DNA of 64,000 nucleotides, taken from the NCBI GenBank assembly GCA_038253885.1, contig JBBSGP010000002.1, positions 1 through 64,000 on the forward strand. Reading direction: 5' to 3'. Each line of letters begins with the position of its first letter. The first letter of the stretch is position 1. The stretch is from JALZAQ01 sp038253885 (GTDB lineage Bacteria; Gemmatimonadota; Gemmatimonadetes; Gemmatimonadales; Gemmatimonadaceae). Below the pieces are notes generated by a model that saw only the letters and a program-made list of their open reading frames with translations, did no database searches and was not told the DNA's origin. Shown here one piece after another: positions 57,820-64,000 of the stretch. The position numbers and the translations under genes were made by a program.

Positions 57820-59481
57820 TCAATCGATGAGCTCGAGGTCGAGCGCGTCCACGGCTGCGTCGAGCGCCGGGTCACGCTTGCGGAGCTTCGCCAGTCGCTC
57901 GCTCTTGAGGGATTCTTCGGTGAGCCGCTTCGGCGCGACCGGCACCGCTGGCCGCACGCTGACCCTCGATGCGCCATTCATGATCGCGCCGATCGCGGCG
58001 AGCAGATGGCCGGCGCCATTCGAGATCGCCTGCTCGTTCCCTTGCGCGTCGTCGAGCTCGAGCAGGATTTCCCCGCGGCCGTTCACCGCCACCGGGCCTC
58101 CCCGCTCGAGGACAGCCGCGAGCATATTTCGACCTTCCGCCCGCAGACTGTCGATGATCTCCGACCAGCGCTCGACCAGCCGGTTGAGACTCAACAGCTC
58201 GAGCGATGCGCGAGCACCGGGAGGACGCGGGCGAGACGGCGCCTCCGTCGGCTCCGATCTGTCCGGACGTCGCTCCGGAAGCTGAGCGCGGGCGGGACTT
58301 CCGTCCGCTTGGCCGCGCGCTCCCGTGTGGCCGGCGCTGCCGCCTCCGAGCCCTCGTAGCATCTCCTCGATGGCCACCGTGCGGTCCATCAGAGCGAAGC
58401 GCACCAGAAGGGCTTCGAGCAGGATCTGTTGCTGACCGCTCTTGCGGAAGCGCGGCTCGAGCTCCGTGATCGCCGACAACATGCGCAGCAGATCGCCCGT
58501 CGACCTCTGGGTCCGGCGTTCGGCCAGGGCGGCGCGCGCCGTCTCGGACAGCTCCGGCGCGTCGCCGCCGAGCGCGATCGCGAGTTGCGCGCGCACCAGA
58601 TCCGCGAAGCCAGTCAGGAATCCCCCCAGATCCACACCCGCGTCGACGAACCGGCCGACTGCGGGAAAGATTTCCGCCGCGCGCTGGTCGGCGATCAGGT
58701 CGAGCAGCGCGAGATACTCGTCTTCCGCCACCAGACCGAGCGCCTCACGCACGTGCCCGACCGTGAGCTCCCCCTCCCTGAGAGAGAGCACCTGGTCGGT
58801 GAGACTGAGCGCGTCGCGCATCGAACCGTCGGCCGCCCGCGCAATCATCGCCAGCGCCTCCGGCTCGGCACTTACGTTCTCCGCGCTGAGCACCGCCTGA
58901 AGACGCTGGCGTATGTCGGTCGGACCGATGCGCTTGAAGTCGAAGCGCTGAAGGCGGCTCAGTACCGGGGCGGCTGCCTGCGCGATCTTCTGCGGCTCCG
59001 TCGTCGCGAAAACAAAGATGACTCGCGGGGGCGGCTCTTCGAGGACCTTGAGGAGTGCGTTCCAGGCCTCGCGGGTCAGCATGTGCGCTTCATCGACGAT
59101 GTAGACCTTGTATCGGGCCTCGGCGGACGGAGCGTACATGGCGCGCTCGCGCAGGTCGCGGGCGTCATCGACGCCGCGGTTGGATGCGGCGTCGATCTCC
59201 ACGACGTCGAGGCTGGTCCACCCCTTCCAGATGGCCTCGCAGGAGGGGCACTCACCGCACGGCTCGCCATCCGCACGCTCCGCGCGGCGCTCGCAGTTCA
59301 ATGCCATGGCGAGCACCCGCGCGAGGGTCGTCTTCCCCACTCCGCGCGGCCCGCACAGGAGATAGCCGTGTGCCACGCGATCCCGCGCGATGGCGCCCTT
59401 CAGCGTATTCGCCACGTGCGACTGAACAGCGACGTCAGCGAACCTCTTGGGACGGTATTTCCGGGCCAGAGAGAGATGCAC
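57820..59481 (-). CDS. dnaX: DNA polymerase III subunit gamma/tau
   Basis: The protein has 553 residues from GTG 59481 (HLSLARKYRPKRFADVAVQS), which is the normal beginning; ATG at 59574 would add a segment across a long inverted repeat and is rejected. The AAA+ core has Walker A GPRGVGKTT (44-52), zinc cysteines (NCERRAERADGEPCGECPSC), Walker B KVYIVDEAHML and the sensor FATTEPQKI. The C-terminal tau part (about 370-553) is variable, with a linker rich in Pro/Arg and a helical end. DnaX loads the beta clamp and couples polymerase and helicase. It leads the minus-strand series ybaB-recR-mglBA. Confidence 0.94.
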   Translation of the reverse strand: MHLSLARKYRPKRFADVAVQSHVANTLKGAIARDRVAHGYLLCGPRGVGKTTLARVLAMALNCERRAERADGEPCGECPSCEAIWKGWTSLDVVEIDAASNRGVDDARDLRERAMYAPSAEARYKVYIVDEAHMLTREAWNALLKVLEEPPPRVIFVFATTEPQKIAQAAAPVLSRLQRFDFKRIGPTDIRQRLQAVLSAENVSAEPEALAMIARAADGSMRDALSLTDQVLSLREGELTVGHVREALGLVAEDEYLALLDLIADQRAAEIFPAVGRFVDAGVDLGGFLTGFADLVRAQLAIALGGDAPELSETARAALAERRTQRSTGDLLRMLSAITELEPRFRKSGQQQILLEALLVRFALMDRTVAIEEMLRGLGGGSAGHTGARGQADGSPARAQLPERRPDRSEPTEAPSRPRPPGARASLELLSLNRLVERWSEIIDSLRAEGRNMLAAVLERGGPVAVNGRGEILLELDDAQGNEQAISNGAGHLLAAIGAIMNGASRVSVRPAVPVAPKRLTEESLKSERLAKLRKRDPALDAAVDALDLELID

Positions 59482-59530
59482 AGCCGATGGGTGGAGGGCG
59501 AGAGATGTTGAGGTGACCGTCGGGAACGAG

Positions 59531-59570
59531 AGAGCCTGACGCGGAGAAGAAGGTCTCACCGTCAGGCTCT
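59531..59570 (-). other. 11-bp inverted repeat between SRP RNA and dnaX
   Basis: AGAGCCTGACG (59531-59541) and CGTCAGGCTCT (59560-59570) are a perfect inverted repeat with an 18-base loop. It lies 50 bases before the dnaX start and 91 bases past the end of the SRP RNA, so in a joint transcript it would be in the dnaX leader. No T-run follows in either direction. The rest of the space from 59482 to 59814 holds only the SRP RNA. The hairpin may end or process the SRP RNA transcript, or regulate dnaX. Confidence 0.5.
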
Positions 59571-59660
59571 GCACTCGTTGACGCCGGGTGCCCCGGCCGA
59601 CCTGAAATCTTCAACGCGAGAAGCCACAGCCGCTCGACGCGCTCGGCGCTCTCGCGAAAT

Positions 59661-59758
59661 GTCCCAGGCCTGACGAAGCAACGATCGACACCACACGCCG
59701 CTGCTACCTTCGGGGTCCTGACGGAATTAGTGGGCGCGCGCCCTTCGGGACCTGGGAC
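59661..59758 (-). ncRNA. ffs: Small signal recognition particle RNA (4.5S type)
   Basis: The minus strand from 59758 to 59661 starts GTCCCAGG and ends CCTGGGAC, closing the helix of a 98-base RNA. The apical region reads CCGTCAGGACCCCGAAGGTA then GCAGCGGCGTG. This matches the universally conserved SRP tetraloop domain (GTCAGG-CC-GGAA/CGAAGG-AGCAGC). Bacterial SRP RNA binds Ffh and directs membrane proteins to the Sec/YidC machinery. A position directly upstream of dnaX is common in bacteria. Ends are from base pairing and may be a few bases off. The remaining sequence on either side shows no gene. Confidence 0.9.
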
Positions 59759-59814
59759 GCAAGAAAGTTAGCCGGCGGAGGGTGTTTCGACAATCGGGGA
59801 ACGCACCGAGCTCT

Positions 59815-60843
59815 CTAGGACGTCTCCTCGAGCACTGCCGCCACCACCTCCGCCGCCAGTCGCACTTGCGCGTCGTCCACGTCGAGATGTAGCACCGCGC
59901 GCAGCCGGCGCTCCAGCCATGCGGTGACGAGGACGCCCTGCTCCGCCGCCCTCGCAGCGACGGCCGTGGAAGTCTGTCCGGGCGGAAGATCGATCATGAC
60001 GATGTTGGTGTCCGGGGCCACGACAGTGCAATTCCCGGCAGATGACAGGAGTGTGGCGAGAGCGCGGGCGCGCTCGTGATCTTCGGCCAGCCGGGGGAGG
60101 TGGACATCAAGGGCGTGAAGAGCGGCTGCAGCCAGGATACCCGATTGGCGCATGCCGCCGCCAAAACGCTTGCGTACGTAGCGCGCCTCCGCGATCAGAG
60201 GAGCGCTCCCCGCCAGCGCAGCGCCAACAGGCGCGCCGAGCCCCTTTGAAAAGGAGACCATCACGGTGTCGCTGCAGGCGGCGAACGCGGCCAGGGCGGT
60301 TCCGGACGCGGTGGACGCGTTCCACAGCCGGGCCCCATCGAGATGCACCGGGAGCCCTCGGGCCCGAGCCACTTCCTGGATCGCTCGCAATCCGTCGAGC
60401 GAGGTGATCTTGCCGCCGGCTCCGTTGTGCGTGTTCTCGACGCAGACCAGAGTGGCCGTGGGGTAGTGCGGAGATGGGGTGCGGAACGCCTCGCGAAGCG
60501 CCTCGGCATCCATGACCGCGCTCCGGCCCTGCACTGGACGGATCTGAGCCCCGCAGAGCGCGGCCGCCCCCGCCATCTCGTAGTGGATGATGTGTGCGTT
60601 CTCGTCGAGCAGGATCTCAGTGCCCGGGCGAGCGAGCAACCAGATCGCGCACTGGTTCGCCATGGTGCCGCTCGGAAAGAAGAGTGACGCCTCCTTGCCG
60701 AGCATCTCGGCCGTGCGCTCCTCGAGCAATCGAACCGTCGGATCACCGTCGAGCACGTCATCCCCGACTTCGGCATCCGCCATCGCGCGACGCATCGCCG
60801 CCGTGGGCCGCGTGACCGTATCGCTCCTCAGGTCGATCGTCAT
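59815..60843 (-). CDS. ltaE: Low-specificity L-threonine aldolase
   Basis: The protein has 342 residues from ATG 60843 (MTIDLRSDTVTRPTAAMRRA), the family start. The PLP-binding lysine is in MVSFSKGLGAPVGAALAGS, and ENTHNGAGGKITSLDGLRAI and GLPVHLDGARLWNASTASG are further motifs. The enzyme splits L-threonine/L-allo-threonine to glycine and acetaldehyde. A promoter-like TTGCAT - 16 bases - CATCTT lies 6 bases before the ATG on the minus strand, and no Shine-Dalgarno is seen. A longer frame to 60933 has no family character. Confidence 0.93.
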   Translation of the reverse strand: MTIDLRSDTVTRPTAAMRRAMADAEVGDDVLDGDPTVRLLEERTAEMLGKEASLFFPSGTMANQCAIWLLARPGTEILLDENAHIIHYEMAGAAALCGAQIRPVQGRSAVMDAEALREAFRTPSPHYPTATLVCVENTHNGAGGKITSLDGLRAIQEVARARGLPVHLDGARLWNASTASGTALAAFAACSDTVMVSFSKGLGAPVGAALAGSAPLIAEARYVRKRFGGGMRQSGILAAAALHALDVHLPRLAEDHERARALATLLSSAGNCTVVAPDTNIVMIDLPPGQTSTAVAARAAEQGVLVTAWLERRLRAVLHLDVDDAQVRLAAEVVAAVLEETS

Positions 60844-60849
60844 GCGCGG

Positions 60850-60877
60850 AAGATGAGCGGCAGGGCCGCCGATGCAA
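60850..60877 (-). promoter_or_regulatory. Possible promoter of ltaE, leaderless arrangement
   Basis: On the minus strand TTGCAT (60877-60872), a 16-base spacer and CATCTT (60855-60850) are followed by 6 bases and the ATG. With a usual 6-8 base discriminator the transcript would start at the initiation codon. It begins right after the terminator hairpin of the preceding gene. Confidence 0.4.
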
Positions 60878-60878
60878 A

Positions 60879-60904
60879 GCGCCCGGCGGTCATCCGCCGG
60901 GCGC
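60879..60904 (-). terminator. Terminator hairpin after the small lipoprotein gene
   Basis: GCGCCCGGCGG and CCGCCGGGCGC form a perfect 11-bp stem with a 4-base loop, 32 bases after the stop of the lipoprotein gene. In the minus-strand sense it is followed by TTTGC. The stem is the strongest in the window. Confidence 0.65.
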
Positions 60905-60936
60905 GAAGAATCATCCGTAGCGCCTGGAGCCACTCG

Positions 60937-61176
60937 TTATGGCTTCTTCACCTTGACGGTGGGGTACTTCACCATGGCCGTGTCCTTCTTCATCTCGACC
61001 TTAGGGGTCACGACTTTGGCGCTGTCCGTGCCCACACTGACGGTCGGCGTCTTCACGGTCTCCGCGACCGTCCCGACGACAGGCTTCTGAACCTCGTACT
61101 CGCCCTCACCCGTCTTCTTGCAAGCGCCGAGAGTGCATACGGCGATGGCTGCTGCGGCTACCGTGATCCTGCGCAT
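60937..61176 (-). CDS. Small lipoprotein, 79 residues
   Basis: The N-terminus (ITVAAAAIAVCTLGAC) is a lipoprotein signal with acceptor Cys19 in LGAC. The mature part is a short, lysine/valine-rich sequence with repeated VxTPxV/VKxPxV units: VKTPTVSVGTDS, VVTPKVEMKKDT, VKYPTVKVKKP. A strong AGGAGG lies 7 bases before the ATG, and TAACAT further upstream may be a -10 box. I do not recognise a family; the repeats suggest an extended beta or cell-wall-facing peptide. Confidence 0.7.
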   Translation of the reverse strand: MRRITVAAAAIAVCTLGACKKTGEGEYEVQKPVVGTVAETVKTPTVSVGTDSAKVVTPKVEMKKDTAMVKYPTVKVKKP

Positions 61177-61262
61177 GACACCGCCTCCTGTGGTGAGATG
61201 TTACACGCGACACGGTATGGCAACCTTCGGGCCACCGTCGACCCCGCGTTCTGGGGGTCCAG

Positions 61263-62171
61263 TCAATCCTCGAACGTTTCCCGCTGCAGCCGGCGCTTCC
61301 GGCGCAGCTCATACACCTGTCCCACCTCGCCACCCACGATGAAGATGAGCGCCGAATAGTACGTCCAGAACACCATGATCACGATCGCAGCCACCGTTCC
61401 GCTGTAGAGGCTGCCCGGATTGAAGTGCAGCAGGTACGTCGTGAACGCGCTCTTGGCGAGCTGGAACAGGACGCCGGTGACAATTCCCGCGAGCATCGCC
61501 GAGCGCCACCTGATCCGGCGCTTGGGAACCCATTTGTACATCGCGAAGAACATCAGCACGATGAAGAGCGTCGCGATCGCCGTGCCGAGGAAATACTCCA
61601 GCTGGCCCATGAGCACCCCCCGGAGCCCGTACTCGCCCAGCACGCGAACACCGGCCGTGGTCGCCACGCCCAGATAGGCCGAGAGGGTGGTATAGGCGAT
61701 GAACAGGAGCGTGGCGACCACCGACAGCTCGATATCGAAGATCTTGCCCGCGATGATGCTTCGCTCCTGCTCGATGTCGAACACCTCGGCGAGCACCGTT
61801 CTCAGGGAGCCAAAGAGCCGGGTGGTGAACCAGATGAATCCGATCAGACCGACGAGACCGACCTTGCCGCGAGTCGCGATGATGTCGTTGAGGATCCGGT
61901 GGATCGGAGCGTCGCCGCTCTCCTGATGCGGCGGCAGGAACTGATGGATGAGCTGCCAGACGGTATCGCTCGACTCCTTCGTGGACTTGTTGAGGAGGTA
62001 TCCCAAGCCGGAGAAGAGCAGCAGGAAGAACGGGACGGCGGCGAGCAGAATGTTGAAAGCGATTCCGCCGGCAAGAAAGAAGATGTCGTCCTCTCCGGCA
62101 TTGTCCCACACGCGCTTGGCATAATCGCGGAGCGTCCAGCCAAAGCGGATGTGGAGCGGGCGCGTCGGCAT
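61263..62171 (-). CDS. YihY/BrkB-family membrane protein
   Basis: The 302-residue protein has six membrane helices. Family features are GGIAFNILLAAVPFFLLLFS, KVGLVGLIGFIWFTTRLFGS, LRTVLAEVFDIEQERSIIAG and WVPKRRIRWRSAMLAGIVTG. The C-terminal KRRLQRETFED tail is charged. Some members were called ribonuclease BN or BrkB in error; no enzyme activity is established. The gene follows the YtxH-like gene by 30 bases on the same strand. Confidence 0.92.
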   Translation of the reverse strand: MPTRPLHIRFGWTLRDYAKRVWDNAGEDDIFFLAGGIAFNILLAAVPFFLLLFSGLGYLLNKSTKESSDTVWQLIHQFLPPHQESGDAPIHRILNDIIATRGKVGLVGLIGFIWFTTRLFGSLRTVLAEVFDIEQERSIIAGKIFDIELSVVATLLFIAYTTLSAYLGVATTAGVRVLGEYGLRGVLMGQLEYFLGTAIATLFIVLMFFAMYKWVPKRRIRWRSAMLAGIVTGVLFQLAKSAFTTYLLHFNPGSLYSGTVAAIVIMVFWTYYSALIFIVGGEVGQVYELRRKRRLQRETFED

Positions 62172-62201
62172 TCGCGGGGCGCGGCCGGCTGTAGCGCGCC
62201 G

Positions 62202-62687
62202 TCAGCCGGTTGCGTCGCCGTCGTCGTCCGGCATGTCGCCGCCATCGCGGGCGCCCACGGGCCGCGCGGAGCGAGCCACGTCAGCTCCCGCCTGATAAGC
62301 TGCCTTGGTCTCGGCGATGCGGCGCTCGAGCTCCTCCCGCGCCTGCTGCGCGGCCTCCCGCCCGGCGCGAATGGCCTCGGTCGCCTGCTGCTTCTTCATC
62401 TCGATCGCCGAGCGGGCCGCATCGATTCGATCCTCGACCGAGCGGCGAGCATGATCGTACGAGTCCCGAACGCTCTCCGTGATCTCCCCGGCGGTCTCGC
62501 TCGCTGCTCTCTTCACGCGACGCGCGCGACGGCGAATCTCGTGTCGCGTCTCCTGTCCGGAGCGGGGCGCGAGAAGGAGGGCCACACCGGCGCCGAGAGC
62601 CAGCCCCCAGAAAAAGGAGCTCGCGCTCGCGCTCCGTCGCTCGATCACCACATACGGCTCGCCGTCGTACTCGTCATCCCGCCACAT
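62202..62687 (-). CDS. YtxH-like protein with N-terminal membrane helix and long coiled coil
   Basis: The protein has 161 residues from ATG 62687; the frame is open further upstream in the next gene only by chance. A single membrane helix (SASASSFFWGLALGAGVALL) is followed by LAPRSGQETRHEIRRRARR, the YtxH signature (LxAPxSGxETR). A long charged helix then extends to about 145 (VRDSYDHARRSVEDRIDAA, AAQQAREELERRIAETKAA). YtxH proteins are linked to general stress in Bacillus; function is unknown. It lies 20 bases after the response regulator gene. Confidence 0.85.
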   Translation of the reverse strand: MWRDDEYDGEPYVVIERRSASASSFFWGLALGAGVALLLAPRSGQETRHEIRRRARRVKRAASETAGEITESVRDSYDHARRSVEDRIDAARSAIEMKKQQATEAIRAGREAAQQAREELERRIAETKAAYQAGADVARSARPVGARDGGDMPDDDGDATG

Positions 62688-62706
62688 TCTGGTGTCCTCG
62701 CTCGCC

Positions 62707-64000
<1,294 letters not shown>

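Noticed and set aside
58429..59511. 360-residue open frame on the plus strand opposite dnaX
   Set aside because: dnaX motifs on the other strand are unmistakable; the plus frame has no recognisable domain.
61240..61259. GACCCC/GGGGTC hairpin after the YihY gene
   Set aside because: Only six base pairs with an 8-base loop and no T-run; such stems are expected by chance at this base composition.

Overview
The window is a GC-rich, densely coded bacterial chromosome segment from a Gram-negative organism. It carries a TolC outer-membrane channel, lipoproteins with lipoboxes, and Sec and Tat signal peptides. The gene content fits Gemmatimonadota best: serial MacB-type permeases, exported penicillin-acylase and S9 peptidases, an mglBA pair inside a dnaX-ybaB-recR cluster, and many DinB-fold and DUF2911-type proteins. 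The assignment is inferred from gene content, because no rRNA or other phylogenetic marker was compared. No tRNA, rRNA, CRISPR, transposase or phage gene was seen. One structural RNA is present, the small SRP RNA upstream of dnaX.

Layout. 1-2.5 kb: the start of comM, a heavily damaged DUF4350-like pseudogene and two hypothetical genes. 2.5-14.2 kb: rhomboid protease, penicillin acylase-family hydrolase, a lipoprotein, S9 peptidase, a 1340-residue NtrY-like sensor kinase, a creatininase-family protein and an exported protein. 14.3-25.6 kb: one long efflux-type locus, TolC - HlyD/MacA adaptor - a single ABC ATPase - six MacB-type permeases in three A/B pairs. 25.7-30.1 kb: bshB1 (bacillithiol deacetylase), tryptophan dioxygenase, kynurenine formamidase-like cyclase, cysteine desulfurase and mnmA. 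The last two sit together and probably supply and use sulfur for tRNA 2-thiouridine.

30.1-50.3 kb is an accessory stretch of small membrane, exported and stress-type genes, mostly on the minus strand and often overlapping by 1-4 bases. It includes a GNAT-DinB fusion, TrhA/hemolysin III, DUF411, SGNH hydrolases, DUF2911, TM2, HNH, macro-domain, VOC, RibD-type reductase, DUF3224, a YncE-like propeller, MATE, a HEAT-cyclophilin lipoprotein, and a BNR-propeller/MoaD/unknown trio whose last gene is frameshifted. Two very small genes missed by length-based ORF calling are here: a 50-residue basic protein and a 57-residue peptide with a VKGG motif.

50.3-64 kb is core: pol IV, dnaJ, grpE, cinA, pgsA, mglA, mglB, recR, ybaB, dnaX and the SRP RNA, all on the minus strand. 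Then come threonine aldolase, a small lipoprotein, a YihY/BrkB membrane protein, a YtxH-like protein and a truncated sigma-54 response regulator at the right edge.

The most unusual items are the six-permease/one-ATPase locus, the BNR-MoaD-unknown operon with its frameshift, the small VKGG peptide, the multi-lesion pseudogene, the promoter-like boxes placed for leaderless transcription, and the hairpin between the SRP RNA and dnaX.
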